A DNA stretch of 64,000 nt from Paenibacillus hemerocallicola (GCF_006265175.1 NZ_VDCQ01000004.1:124447-188446), one strand, 5' to 3'; shown: positions 42,125-51,097, numbered from the stretch's first letter. Made by a program: numbers and translations. The notes: generated from the sequence alone by a model not told the origin.

Positions 42125-42895
42125 TTAGCCTTGCTGACCGCCTTGCGCCTTGGCCGCTTTCGCGAGCAGGTCGCGCACGACAACGCTGACCATGATCAAG
42201 CCGGCAACAGGCGGAACGAACGAATTGCTGGCTGGCGGCTGCTGCGCCTTGCGAATATCCGGAGCGTTCTCCGGCACGATGCGCTGCGTCACGTCCTCGC
42301 GCGGCTTGATCGGCTCCTCCGTCGAGAAGACGACTTTGACGCCTTTTTTGATGCCGTCCTTGCGAAGCTTTTGGCGGATTACCCGGGCCAGCGGATCGAC
42401 CGACGTTTGCGAAATGTCCGCCACGCGGAACTGCGTCGGATCCATTTTGTTGGCCGCACCCATGCTCGATATGATCGGAATTTTCCGCTTCAAGCATTCC
42501 TTGATCAGATGGATTTTGTAAGTAACCGTATCCGAAGCGTCGAGCACGTAATCGAGCGGATAGTCGAAAAACTGCTCGTACGTTTCCTCCGTGTAAAACA
42601 TCCGCAGCGCGATCGCATCGCACTCCGGGTTGATCAGCTTGACCCGGTCGCGCATGAGCTCGGCCTTCGGCTGGCCTACCGTCGTAGTGAGCGCGTGAAT
42701 TTGCCGGTTGATATTCGTCACGTCGACGACGTCCTTGTCGACCATGATGACGCGGCCGACTCCGGTCCGTACAAGCGCTTCGGCGGCGATCGATCCGACC
42801 CCGCCGATGCCGAGCACGGCCACGGTGCTCTTTTTCATAACGTCGAGCCCTTCGGGTCCGATCGCCAATTCCGTTCGCGAAAACTGATGGAGCAT
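42125..42895 (-). CDS. tcdA: tRNA threonylcarbamoyladenosine dehydratase (ThiF/E1-like)
   Basis: The 256-residue E1-like enzyme converts t6A37 in tRNA to its cyclic form with ATP. It shows the nucleotide-binding VLGIGGVGSIAAEAL (residues 27-41), the acidic DKDVVDVTNINRQ, VLDASDTVTYK, and the late SMGAANKMDPTQFRV and FVPPVAGLIMVSVVVRDLL. These match YgdL/CsdL/TcdA rather than ThiF or MoeB, since the MoeB-type zinc CxxC pair is missing. The ATG at 42895 has GGGGG seven bases upstream as ribosome site. The leader contains three copies of a C-rich/G-rich segment that can pair with this ribosome site. It is downstream of hisS-aspS on the same strand. Confidence 0.92.
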   Translation of the reverse strand: MLHQFSRTELAIGPEGLDVMKKSTVAVLGIGGVGSIAAEALVRTGVGRVIMVDKDVVDVTNINRQIHALTTTVGQPKAELMRDRVKLINPECDAIALRMFYTEETYEQFFDYPLDYVLDASDTVTYKIHLIKECLKRKIPIISSMGAANKMDPTQFRVADISQTSVDPLARVIRQKLRKDGIKKGVKVVFSTEEPIKPREDVTQRIVPENAPDIRKAQQPPASNSFVPPVAGLIMVSVVVRDLLAKAAKAQGGQQG

Positions 42896-42902
42896 TACTA
42901 TA

Positions 42903-42981
42903 CCCCCAAAAGTGAAGTTAGCCTTTGCAGCTTATTCCGAGTACTTTTGGGGGAGCCCCCGAAGACCCTCCCCAAAAGTGA
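42903..42981 (-). promoter_or_regulatory. Switch-like leader of tcdA
   Basis: Minus-strand order: ACTTTTGGGG (42970-42979), CCCCCAAAAGT (42943-42953), the core GGAATAAGCTGCAAAG (42923-42938), then ACTTTTGGGGG (42903-42913) whose Gs are the ribosome site of tcdA. The middle segment can pair with the first or with the last, giving two mutually exclusive hairpins, one of which hides the ribosome site. Confidence 0.6.
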
Positions 42982-42997
42982 AGTGTGCCTCAAACGA

Positions 42998-44776
42998 TCA
43001 AGATTTCGAAGCGGCTTCCTTGACTGCGAGCCTGATGGACAAGTCGTCCAGCTGCTTCTGATCGACCGGGGACGGCGCGTTCATGAGCAGATCCGTAGCG
43101 CTGGCCGTTTTCGGGAAAGCGATCGTTTCGCGCAGGTTCGTGCGTCCCGCGAGCAGCATGACGAGCCGGTCGAAGCCGAAGGCGATGCCGCCGTGAGGTG
43201 GCGTACCGTATTCGAAGGCGTCAAGCAGGAAGCCGAATTTCTCGTACGACTCTTCCTTGGAGAAGCCGAGCGCCTGGAACATTTTCTCCTGAACGTCGCG
43301 CTTGTAGATCCGCATCGAGCCGCCGCCTACTTCGTAGCCGTTCAGTACAAGGTCGTACGCTTGCGCGCGGATTTGTCCCGGATCGGTATCGAAGTAGTGC
43401 ACATCCTCTTCCTTCGGACGCGTGAACGGATGATGTTCCGCCACGTAACGCTTTGCTTCCTCGTCATAGCCGAGCAGCGGGAAGTCGATGACCCAGGCGA
43501 ATTTGAACACTTTGTCGTCGATCAGGCCGAGGTCGCGGCCGATTTTCAGACGCAGGTTGCCGAGTACGTCGGCGACGACTTTTTTCGTGTCCGCCGAGAA
43601 CAGCAGCAGGTCGCCTTCTTCCGCGCCAAGCCGCTCTTTAAGCGAAGCGATTTCTTCCTCGCTGAAAAACTTGACGATCGGCCCTTTCCATTCGCCGTCC
43701 TTGATCTGGATCCACGCCAAGCCTTTCGCTCCGTAGCGGGACGCGAACGGCAGCAGATCGTCGATTTCTTTGCGGCTCCATGTTCCGCAGCCTTTGGCGT
43801 TAAGTGCCTTCACTTGGCCGCCCTTCTTCGTAACGTTAGCGAAAACCTGAACGCCCGAGTTTTGCACTAGATCGGACACGTCGACCAATTCGAGCCCGAA
43901 ACGGAGATCCGGCTTGTCCGAACCGTATTTGCCCATCGCGTCGGCGTAGCTGAGCCGTTGGAACGGACGGGAAATGTCCGCACCGACCGTTTCCTTGAAC
44001 AGGCGGACGACAAGCTCCTCCATCAATTCAATCAGCTGGTCGCGGGAAAGGAACGAAGTCTCGATGTCCACTTGCGTAAATTCCGGCTGACGGTCCGCGC
44101 GAAGATCCTCGTCGCGGAAGCAGCGGGCGATTTGGTAATACCGTTCGAGGCCGCTGACCATCAGCAGCTGTTTGTAGATTTGCGGCGATTGCGGCAGCGC
44201 GAAAAATTCCCCCGCATGAACGCGGCTCGGCACGAGATAGTCGCGCGCGCCTTCCGGCGTGCTCTTCGTCAAGATCGGCGTTTCGATTTCGAGGAACCCG
44301 TTATCGTCCAGGAAGTCGCGGAACACTTTGGCCGCTTTGGAGCGCAAGTAGAGCGTCTTCTGCATTTCCGGACGGCGCAGGTCCAGATAACGGTACTTCA
44401 GACGAAGCTGCTCATCGATTTCAATACCGTCCTCGATAAAAAACGGAGGCGTTTTGGCCGTGTTGAGAATTTCGATTTCATGAATCTGCACTTCAATCTC
44501 GCCGGTAGCCAAATTGGGGTTGACGGTCGCCGAATCGCGCTCGACGACTTTTCCTTTAACCGCAAGCACGTACTCGGACCGGGCCTTGTCCGCGATAGCC
44601 AAGGCATCGCCGGAGAAGTCCGGGTTGAAGACGATTTGCACGATGCCGCTCCGGTCGCGCAGGTCGATGAACAAAACTCCGCCAAGGTCGCGGCGTACCG
44701 CTACCCAGCCGTTCAATACGACGGATTCTCCTACGTTAGCTTTGCCCAGATTGCCGCAATGATGTGTTTTCAACAT
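42998..44776 (-). CDS. aspS: Aspartyl-tRNA synthetase
   Basis: The 592-residue class II synthetase has the bacterial AspRS layout: OB-fold anticodon domain (1-110, [15 protein letters not shown]), motif 1 near [14 protein letters not shown], motif 2 [20 protein letters not shown], the bacterial insertion domain (about 290-420) and motif 3 [15 protein letters not shown]. It charges tRNA-Asp, and in bacteria lacking AsnRS-independent routes also tRNA-Asn. The ATG at 44776 has GGAGG upstream. It lies 51 bases after hisS, the usual Firmicute order, and shares the T-box leader at the head of the operon. Confidence 0.97.
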   Translation of the reverse strand: MLKTHHCGNLGKANVGESVVLNGWVAVRRDLGGVLFIDLRDRSGIVQIVFNPDFSGDALAIADKARSEYVLAVKGKVVERDSATVNPNLATGEIEVQIHEIEILNTAKTPPFFIEDGIEIDEQLRLKYRYLDLRRPEMQKTLYLRSKAAKVFRDFLDDNGFLEIETPILTKSTPEGARDYLVPSRVHAGEFFALPQSPQIYKQLLMVSGLERYYQIARCFRDEDLRADRQPEFTQVDIETSFLSRDQLIELMEELVVRLFKETVGADISRPFQRLSYADAMGKYGSDKPDLRFGLELVDVSDLVQNSGVQVFANVTKKGGQVKALNAKGCGTWSRKEIDDLLPFASRYGAKGLAWIQIKDGEWKGPIVKFFSEEEIASLKERLGAEEGDLLLFSADTKKVVADVLGNLRLKIGRDLGLIDDKVFKFAWVIDFPLLGYDEEAKRYVAEHHPFTRPKEEDVHYFDTDPGQIRAQAYDLVLNGYEVGGGSMRIYKRDVQEKMFQALGFSKEESYEKFGFLLDAFEYGTPPHGGIAFGFDRLVMLLAGRTNLRETIAFPKTASATDLLMNAPSPVDQKQLDDLSIRLAVKEAASKS

Positions 44777-44827
44777 ATTGTTTTCATCCTCCACAGATCG
44801 ATTCGATATTGATGCCGGTTTTATTGT

Positions 44828-46093
44828 TTATTGCTCCAGCTTTGATTTCAATGTTTCGGCCAGGCTTTCGAGCTTGACCTCCTCTTGCTCTCCCGTAGCC
44901 ATCTTCTTCAATATAACGGTGCCGCGGTTCAACTCGTCCTCGCCCAAGATGATCGTAAACTTGGCGGCAAAACGGTCGGCGGATTTCATCTGGGCTTTCA
45001 TCTTGCGTCCCAAATAATCTTTCTCCACGGTCAGCCCCGCCGAACGAAGCGCGAACAGCTGCTTGGCGACCTCGTTCTCGGCCGCCTCTCCCATTCCGAT
45101 CACATAAGCGTCGAGCGGCCGTACGCCCGGAACCGCGACGCCCTGCGCCTCCAGTACGAGCAGCACCCGCTCCAGCCCCAATCCGAAGCCAACGCCCGGC
45201 TGGTCGACCGAGCTGCCGCCGATCGTTCCGACGAGACCGTTGTAACGTCCGCCGCCGCTGATCGTATCGATTGCGCCTATGCCCGCGGCTTTGTATTCGA
45301 ACGCGGTATGCGTGTAATAATCGAGACCGCGAACCATACGGGGATTGATCACATATTCGATGCCCATGTCGGTCAAATGACGCTGCACTTTGCCAAAGTG
45401 GGTCGAGCACTCCTCGTCCAGAAAATCGAGAATGGACGGAGCCCCGATGCCGTATTCCTGATCCTTCTTGCAATCGAGAATGCGCATCGGGTTGCGGTCG
45501 TAGCGCGACTGGCAGTCTTTGCAAAGCTTGTCCTTGACCGGCGCGAAAAACTTCTGCAGCTCCTCGCGATACACCGAGCGGCATGACGGGTTGCCCACCG
45601 AGTTGATCTCGACCTTGACGCCCTGCAAGCCGATCTCCTTGTAGAACAAATACCCCATCGCGATCACTTCCGCATCCAGACTCGGATCGACCGAGCCGAT
45701 CGCTTCGATGCCGAACTGGTGGAACTGACGGTACCTACCCGCCTGCGGCTGCTCGTAGCGGAACATCGGCCCTATGTAATACAGCTTGTTGATGTCCGGT
45801 TCGCCGTACAGCTTGTTCTCCACGTAGGCGCGTACGACGCCGGCCGTTCCTTCCGGCCGGAGCGACATGCTGCGGTCCCCCTTGTCGGAGAACGTGTACA
45901 TTTCCTTCTCGACGATATCCGTCGTGTCTCCGACGCCCCGCTGGAACAGCTCCGTATGCTCGAAAATCGGAGTGCGGATTTCCCTGTAATTGAACCGGCG
46001 GCATACGTCGCGCGCTTTTTCCTCGATATACTGCCATTTCTCGACGACGCCGGGCAGCAGGTCCTGCGTCCCCTTCGGCTTCTGAATGCTCAT
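44828..46093 (-). CDS. hisS: Histidyl-tRNA synthetase
   Basis: The 421-residue class II enzyme starts MSIQKPKGTQDLLPG. It shows motif 1 (REIRTPIFEHTELF), motif 2 (LYYIGPMFRYEQPQAGRYRQ), the histidine-A motif RGLDYYTHTAFEY, motif 3 (GVGFGLGLERVLLVL) and the C-terminal anticodon domain (VIGMGE, FTIILGEDELNRGTVILK). The start at 46093 has GGGAGGG upstream. It heads the hisS-aspS operon behind a T-box leader with its own strong promoter at 46559-46587. Confidence 0.97.
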   Translation of the reverse strand: MSIQKPKGTQDLLPGVVEKWQYIEEKARDVCRRFNYREIRTPIFEHTELFQRGVGDTTDIVEKEMYTFSDKGDRSMSLRPEGTAGVVRAYVENKLYGEPDINKLYYIGPMFRYEQPQAGRYRQFHQFGIEAIGSVDPSLDAEVIAMGYLFYKEIGLQGVKVEINSVGNPSCRSVYREELQKFFAPVKDKLCKDCQSRYDRNPMRILDCKKDQEYGIGAPSILDFLDEECSTHFGKVQRHLTDMGIEYVINPRMVRGLDYYTHTAFEYKAAGIGAIDTISGGGRYNGLVGTIGGSSVDQPGVGFGLGLERVLLVLEAQGVAVPGVRPLDAYVIGMGEAAENEVAKQLFALRSAGLTVEKDYLGRKMKAQMKSADRFAAKFTIILGEDELNRGTVILKKMATGEQEEVKLESLAETLKSKLEQ

Positions 46094-46129
46094 AATACCC
46101 TCCCGACACGTTGCTTCTCTATACTGGCG

Positions 46130-46558
46130 AAAACACAAAAACCGCCCCCGGCTGCATTGCCAGGGACGGGATATTCGTTAGCCGAAAAAACCCGCGGTAC
46201 CACCCGCATTCGCGCTTCGTCCCGGGGATGCTTCCATTTCCTCCGCCGACGCCGGATCCGGTTGGATATGGCATTAAGCCGTGTATCCAGCGATCCGAAA
46301 GCCCGCACTTTAATGCGGTTAACGCCCGCCATACGCGATACGGCTACTGCCCCGGCATTCCAGCATCGGTCTTCCGACAGCTGCCGCTTGCGCCAGCCCC
46401 GTCCCCGATCTTGGTCCCGCCAGAGGTTCCCCGTTCGTTCTCCGGGAAGTTATTCGTTCGTCCATCGCCGGGAAGCTTGCAGCCGTGGCTTCCCTCTCTG
46501 CCGGGCGTGGGTTCGAGCTACTGGGTCCCATCCGCGAATCAACAAAGTTATCTTCATG
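46130..46558 (-). ncRNA. T-box leader controlling hisS-aspS
   Basis: The minus-strand leader of roughly 430 bases contains the T-box core GCGGGTGGTACCGCG (at 46191-46210), an AGTA segment in the first stem (CCCAGTAGCTCGAACC), and then a terminator: CCGTCCCTGGC pairs with GCCGGGGGCGG (46142-46169), followed by TTTTTGTGTTTT. Uncharged tRNA would stabilise the antiterminator built around the T-box core. I could not assign the specifier codon with certainty; His is expected for the first gene. Confidence 0.92.
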
Positions 46559-46587
46559 ATTGTATCCAACGGACCGGGCAAAGTCAA
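46559..46587 (-). promoter_or_regulatory. hisS-aspS promoter
   Basis: TTGACT (46582-46587) and TACAAT (46559-46564) are separated by 17 bases, a near-consensus sigma-A promoter directly before the T-box leader. Confidence 0.8.
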
Positions 46588-46694
46588 GAGACGGGCGGCA
46601 TTTCGCGTATCTTCCTTCTAACTCTCGTGATAAAATGGATGTGACGGCACCCCGGAGCCGCCGGATGCACGCTATAGCATAAGGAGGCAATTCC

Positions 46695-46949
46695 ATGGAT
46701 ATGGTCGGCAACTGCTGCATATGCCATACCGCCATCTATTGCAAGGGCGGCTTTCTCGATGGAGTGGTGGAGCGTCATTCCTTGTACTGTCATTCCTGCT
46801 ATGAATCGGTCGACGACACAAGGGAGCGCGAATCCGGATCGGAGTCAGCCGGCGGTTCTGCCGATTCCGGTGGCGCCGCGCGCGCCGTCTCCCCGCTTCG
46901 CAACCGAAGCGGCCATAAGAACAGCGCTGACGGCTCCGATCCAACCTAA
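46695..46949 (+). CDS. Small CxxC (zinc-ribbon-like) protein, 84 residues
   Basis: A perfect AAGGAGG eight bases before the ATG argues that translation does occur here. The first half has two cysteine pairs in a zinc-ribbon spacing (NCCICHTAIYCKGGF and LYCHSCYESVDD). The second half is Ser/Gly/Arg-rich with no clear fold, and it overlaps the end of the gene on the other strand (46845-48053) by 105 bases. The protein is unrecognised. The zinc site would hold one metal. It could be longer than its functional part because of the tail-to-tail overlap. Confidence 0.55.
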   Translation: MDMVGNCCICHTAIYCKGGFLDGVVERHSLYCHSCYESVDDTRERESGSESAGGSADSGGAARAVSPLRNRSGHKNSADGSDPT

Positions 46950-48053
46950 AACGGCAGCGGGCGAACCCACGTTCAAGCCTTGACGGAAATAGATCAGATC
47001 GCGCAGTCCTTCCACACTGAATCGGAACGGGATCCAGGAATACAGCCAATCCCGCGTCGTGGCCGGCAAAAATTCGGGCGGCAAGCTCAAGATCGGCAGT
47101 CCGAAGAAAAACAGCAGCACGAGGACGGGCATCCCCTTCAGCCCGATCCAAGCGAGGATCGCGGACTGCAGCAAGAAGAAGCAGAACACCGCGAGGAGCA
47201 AAAACAAATACGTATTCGTCCAATCGGGGATATCGAGACCGAACAAGCCGCCTGCTAGGAGCAATTCCGCTCCGGCCGCAACTGCAGCGTATACGGCTCC
47301 CGCAGCCAGCTGCGAACAAACTACGGTCCATCTTCTTGCCGCTCTCAGCTTGCTCCCGGCTGCGTAAAGCAGCGCGCTGGCCGCCAAGGCAGCCATCCAA
47401 GCCAATTGCGTCAGCACGACGGGGGTATTCCCGTTCGCGGTATTCGGCATGATCGGATGGACGACTTCGAACGATACCGTCAGCGGCGCAGCCAGCGCCT
47501 TCGCCTGCGCGAACGATACGCCGGAGCCGGGAGCCTGCTGAATTTGACCAAGCGCCTGCTCTCTTAGCTGGTTGTTTATTCCTTCGATCATTTTCCCGAC
47601 AGCTTGCGTGACCATGGATGCCGCAACTCCGCTTTTTCCTTGGTTGATCAGCACCTTTACTCCGGCCGCTTGCGGATTCGGGGACATGAAGGATACGAAA
47701 GCGGTGCTTAAGTTTTCCGGTAACACGATAGCCGCGTAATATTGCTGACGATCCAGTCCGTCCGATGCCTCCCGCTCGTCGTCCAAAACCGTCCATTCGA
47801 ACGGGGAGGGTTCGCCCGTTGGCGTTTGCGCCGCGGTCAGCTTCTCGCGGAGCGTATCTCCGATATTCACTTTGCCTCTCCCCGGTATTTCCGCTCCTTT
47901 GTCCGCTGCGACGAGCGCTATGGGCATATTTTTCGGAACAGGGTTTACCGTCGAGCCCAGAATCGCCCAGCCGAGCAATGCGATAACCGCGATCATTACG
48001 ACAAGTCCGAGCCCCACTATTTTCTGCGCAAAAAATGATTTCATCCCGCTCAT
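46845..48053 (-). CDS. YhgE/Pip-like ABC-2-type membrane protein
   Basis: The 402-residue protein has an N-terminal helix (about 12-33), a large extracytoplasmic domain (about 35-220, with PIALVAADKGAEIPGRG and YYAAIVLPENLSTAF) and a C-terminal bundle of five or six helices (about 225-395). This is the YhgE/Pip or ABC-2 membrane family, which includes exporters and phage-receptor-like proteins. The start at 48053 has GGGAG eight bases upstream. There is no ATPase partner. It follows the TetR gene on the same strand, and both promoters carry the same 27-base operator, so it is the repressor's target. Confidence 0.82.
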   Translation of the reverse strand: MSGMKSFFAQKIVGLGLVVMIAVIALLGWAILGSTVNPVPKNMPIALVAADKGAEIPGRGKVNIGDTLREKLTAAQTPTGEPSPFEWTVLDDEREASDGLDRQQYYAAIVLPENLSTAFVSFMSPNPQAAGVKVLINQGKSGVAASMVTQAVGKMIEGINNQLREQALGQIQQAPGSGVSFAQAKALAAPLTVSFEVVHPIMPNTANGNTPVVLTQLAWMAALAASALLYAAGSKLRAARRWTVVCSQLAAGAVYAAVAAGAELLLAGGLFGLDIPDWTNTYLFLLLAVFCFFLLQSAILAWIGLKGMPVLVLLFFFGLPILSLPPEFLPATTRDWLYSWIPFRFSVEGLRDLIYFRQGLNVGSPAAVLGWIGAVSAVLMAASVAKRGDGARGATGIGRTAG

Positions 48054-48080
48054 CTTGCACACTCCCGATCCGCATATTAT

Positions 48081-48107
48081 TTTCATTGAACAATCAGTGA
48101 ATGAAAA
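48081..48107. promoter_or_regulatory. TetR operator in front of the YhgE-like gene
   Basis: TTTCATTGAACAATCAGTGA, continuing with ATGAAAA, forms an imperfect palindrome of TTCA/TGAA arms. Its complement recurs nearly unchanged at 48835-48861. Confidence 0.8.
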
Positions 48108-48117
48108 GCCGTAATGA

Positions 48118-48141
48118 AAGTCCCCTCTTGGAAGGAGACTT
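48118..48141 (-). terminator. Terminator of the TetR gene
   Basis: AAGTC-CC pairs with GG-GACTT with one mismatch. On the minus strand TCATT follows. It lies nine bases after the stop. Confidence 0.5.
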
Positions 48142-48149
48142 GGAAGCTG

Positions 48150-48809
48150 TCAATCAGGCGCGGAATCCGCTCTTTTCCAACCGTCGAGCAAATTGTCGAT
48201 CAAGCGTTCGCGAAACGACTCTGTGTCCCCGTCGGTCAAATCGATGCCGGAAACGGTTTTGAATACGATCAGCATATTGATCGACATAATTTGGACCGCT
48301 GCGGCTTCGTAGTCGATTTCGCGGATTTGCCCGAGCGCGGCCCGCCGCTCGAGCAGCTTCGCCATTTGCGTCCGGCGCTGGCTCACCGACTCCGTCAAGT
48401 AGTTCAAGACGACCCCGTCGAGAAGCTCTTGCTCGCGGAACTGAATCCGCAGCAGCTCTTTATCCGACAGCAATATCCGGTAAATGGTCAACAAGAAATC
48501 GAGCAGGCATTGCTTTAACGGCACATTCGGATCGTCCTGGACAAGAAACCACGATTCGTCGATCCTACTGACCCTCTGCTCGTGGCCATCTCTGATGATG
48601 GTCTGAAGCATCTCCATTTTCCCGTCCGGAAAATAATGATACAGCAGGCCGTCGGCCATTCCGATTTTCTGGCTGATCATCCGCGTCGACGTGGCGTGGT
48701 AACCTTTCTCCGCAAATAACGACTTGGCTGCCGCGAGCAGCTGTTCTCGTCGTTCCGCCGCCTGTCTGTCCCGGCTAGTTGCGCTTCGGCTGCGGGGCTG
48801 TTTGCTCAT
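48150..48809 (-). CDS. TetR family transcriptional repressor
   Basis: The 219-residue protein has the TetR helix-turn-helix near residues 20-65 (LLAAAKSLFAEKGYHATSTR, then MISQKIGMADGLLYHYFPDG) and an all-helical ligand domain after it. The length and layout are normal. It should repress itself and the YhgE-like membrane gene by binding the 27-base sites at 48081 and 48835, and release DNA on binding an inducer, perhaps a substrate of the membrane protein. The ribosome site (GAGTGAG) is weak, which fits low expression of a repressor. Confidence 0.93.
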   Translation of the reverse strand: MSKQPRSRSATSRDRQAAERREQLLAAAKSLFAEKGYHATSTRMISQKIGMADGLLYHYFPDGKMEMLQTIIRDGHEQRVSRIDESWFLVQDDPNVPLKQCLLDFLLTIYRILLSDKELLRIQFREQELLDGVVLNYLTESVSQRRTQMAKLLERRAALGQIREIDYEAAAVQIMSINMLIVFKTVSGIDLTDGDTESFRERLIDNLLDGWKRADSAPD

Positions 48810-48834
48810 CGTTGCTCACTCATTTCGCAATGCA

Positions 48835-48861
48835 TTTTCATTCACCGATTGTTCAATGAAA
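48835..48861. promoter_or_regulatory. TetR operator, autoregulatory copy
   Basis: TTTTCATTCACCGATTGTTC, continuing with AATGAAA, is the reverse complement of the site at 48081 with one substitution. It lies 26 bases upstream of the tetR ATG. Confidence 0.8.
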
Positions 48862-49086
48862 TCATATACCGGAGACAAGCCGATTGTCAATAAGCGTTCA
48901 GCGCAATAAAATGATCGCAAAAAGAAAAGAACCCGCAGCAGTCGCCGCAGGTTATCCATAGTTTATATATGAAAAAGGGGGTCGAGATTTATTATAGGCG
49001 TAGTACATTAAAGCGGAATGAAAAAAAGATTACATTCATGTTACATTTCGGGAAGCGATTGCAGCGGAGTATGCAAGAAAAGAAAA
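48862..49086. other. Gap with a second hairpin, no gene
   Basis: The stretch holds a hairpin at 48929-48954 (AACC-GC with GC-GGTT) followed on the minus strand by CTTTTCTTTTT, possibly a backup terminator. Nothing else was recognised. Confidence 0.45.
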
Positions 49087-49108
49087 GCGCCCCCGGCAAG
49101 GGGGACGC
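49087..49108 (-). terminator. Terminator of the FAD oxidoreductase gene
   Basis: GCG-CCCCC pairs with GGGGG-CGC with one bulge. On the minus strand TTTTCTTTTC follows. It lies 34 bases after the stop. Confidence 0.8.
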
Positions 49109-49141
49109 CAGCCTTATTGCCGCTTTCGCATTCGGCGGCGA

Positions 49142-51097
49142 TTATTTCTTCTTGCGGACCGATTCAACCAGATCGCGAATCATCATGTACGTATCCCCGT
49201 TGTTCAGCTTCTGCTTGTCCGCTATAGCGTCCACGGTCGCCTGCTGCAGCGCTCCTTTGGCGATCAGCTCTTGAACCGCCTGAGCCGCCGGAACGTCGAA
49301 GCCCATCGTCTTGGCCATCGTCCAAGCCGCCTGATCGAGCGTTAACGGCTGCTTCGCCGGATCCTGGATTCCCGCGACGACTCCGCTCGGATCACCGGTC
49401 AGCTTGTTCACCCGTTTCACGCCCTGCATCAGATTGAGCAGACGCTGCGGATTCGAATCGGGCTTCGTGTCGAAGCCGCTGTTGTCGTAGCCGCCGATGA
49501 CGAGTCCCATGCTGACGACTTCCTTCAAGCCCGGATAAGCTTTCTGCTCCATGAACGTCTCCGGCTTGGCCGTATAGGACTTCAAATCCATGCCTTGCTT
49601 GTTGAGCATGTCCTGAAGCGTCGCGATCTGCTCTTTCGAGGCCGACATTTCACGGAACGTAACTCCTTTGTCGATGGCCAGCTTGGCTGCGGCTCCGGCC
49701 GATTCCGCGGTCGCCATGCCGACCGGTATGACCCGGGCGCTTCCGTGCGGAAGCGTATCGAAGCTGGCGGAACGGCCGACTACGAGCAGGTTGTCCACTT
49801 TCAGCGGCACGATCGAACGGAACGGGATCGCGTACTTGAGCGGATGGCTCATTACCGCTCCGTTGTCCGTCGGCGAAGTGCGCTGGATATCTACCGGATA
49901 CGATCCGAAGGCGATGCGATCCCATTGATCGCGATTTTCCAGCACATCGATCATCGATAGACGGTATTCGCCTAACATATGCCTCGTTTCCCGGACATAC
50001 AGCTCGGGAGCCGTGCCGGTCAGCTCCACTCCGGCGAATTCCGGATACAGCTTCTTCATATGATCCAGCACGTACGGCAGTTCCTTCTTCCCGATCTCGA
50101 ACGCTTCCGCACGCGATTTCGGGTCGAGCCCGTCGATGCCGAAAATTTGCAGCGCATTGATCAAAATCGTATTGTCGTTCTGACGGCCGATATTGAGTCC
50201 GCGCATTTTGACCCGCTCCTTGTTATTGGGCGGATATTTCTGCATTTCCCCATAACCCCATGCGCTCAGCTCGTTGGCGTCGGTGTTCGGATCCCCGTCG
50301 TCCTTCAGCCGCTTCTGCACTTGCTTCCATACCTCCGGCGTCACATTGTTCAAGCGGAAGACAAGCGTGACCGCCATTCTGGATTTCTCGTCTCCGAGAT
50401 CCGCGCGCCCGATCGTACTCGGCACGCCGGCCTCGGCTGCGATATCCGCGTCCTGCGTAGCATCGATAACCGCTTTTGCGGCTATTTCCTGAACGGAGCC
50501 GTCCGCCTTCGTAACGGTCACGCCGGTAATCTTCTGATTGCCGTTCGAGCCTGCGGACAGCTTGGGGGCGATCGATTTCGCTTTCATCAGCAGATCGATG
50601 TTTTTCTCGTTTTGCACGAGCGTGTTAAAGGCATTGGCCGCCGTGACGACGTCGAACGAATCGCCCTCCACTTTTTTATACCATTCCATAAACAGCCCTT
50701 GATTCAAAATGTCCGCTTTACCCGGAATAAGGCTATTTTTCTCTCTGTCGTAATTGTGGTCCAGGCTGTTCAACCAGCCGAGTGTCATCAGACCGCCCAA
50801 TATTTCCCGATCCCGTCCGTCCACGAGCAGCGTTTTCAATCCGTTTCGCGAGGCCGATACGGCGGCGGCCACTCCTTCGGGGTCCGTGCCGACGACGATA
50901 ACGTCATAAGCGTTTTGCAACTTTTGCACCGATTGCACGGGAGCGAGTTCCCCCGGTTCGCCCGTCGTCTGCTTCCCTTTGCGGTCCCATAACAGCCCCA
51001 CGGCGGTTACGGCGCCGATGGCGACGGCGCAGCCGATCAAGAGCAGCATGACGATAACATTTTTGCGTGCAGTTCTGCGATCTACATGTCGAGCCAT
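49142..51097 (-). CDS. Membrane-anchored or exported FAD-dependent oxidoreductase
   Basis: The 651-residue protein starts with basic residues and one hydrophobic helix (about 14-36), so the body is outside the membrane. The FAD-binding Rossmann motif lies at about 65-95 (YDVIVVGTDPEGVAAAVSAS); the middle has the FAD_oxidored (PF12831) pattern (VIDATQDADIAAEAGVP, PYRxx-like VRETRHMLGEYRLS, VVGRSASFDTLPHGSARVIP). The last 65 residues (LTLDQAAWTMAKTMGFDVPA, then AVQELIAKGAL) resemble an S-layer homology module, which would bind the cell wall. The substrate is unknown. ATG 51097 is preferred over one nine bases upstream because AGGA is well placed before it. It is a single-gene unit. Confidence 0.87.
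   Translation of the reverse strand: MARHVDRRTARKNVIVMLLLIGCAVAIGAVTAVGLLWDRKGKQTTGEPGELAPVQSVQKLQNAYDVIVVGTDPEGVAAAVSASRNGLKTLLVDGRDREILGGLMTLGWLNSLDHNYDREKNSLIPGKADILNQGLFMEWYKKVEGDSFDVVTAANAFNTLVQNEKNIDLLMKAKSIAPKLSAGSNGNQKITGVTVTKADGSVQEIAAKAVIDATQDADIAAEAGVPSTIGRADLGDEKSRMAVTLVFRLNNVTPEVWKQVQKRLKDDGDPNTDANELSAWGYGEMQKYPPNNKERVKMRGLNIGRQNDNTILINALQIFGIDGLDPKSRAEAFEIGKKELPYVLDHMKKLYPEFAGVELTGTAPELYVRETRHMLGEYRLSMIDVLENRDQWDRIAFGSYPVDIQRTSPTDNGAVMSHPLKYAIPFRSIVPLKVDNLLVVGRSASFDTLPHGSARVIPVGMATAESAGAAAKLAIDKGVTFREMSASKEQIATLQDMLNKQGMDLKSYTAKPETFMEQKAYPGLKEVVSMGLVIGGYDNSGFDTKPDSNPQRLLNLMQGVKRVNKLTGDPSGVVAGIQDPAKQPLTLDQAAWTMAKTMGFDVPAAQAVQELIAKGALQQATVDAIADKQKLNNGDTYMMIRDLVESVRKKK

Noticed and set aside
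42131-43870. A 579-codon plus-strand frame opposite tcdA and aspS
   Set aside because: Both minus-strand genes are certain; the frame crosses the intergenic leader with no start signal.
46672-48093. A 473-codon minus-strand frame shifted against the YhgE-like gene
   Set aside because: It is Arg/Ser/Gly-rich without hydrophobic segments, whereas the other frame gives a coherent membrane protein with a good start.
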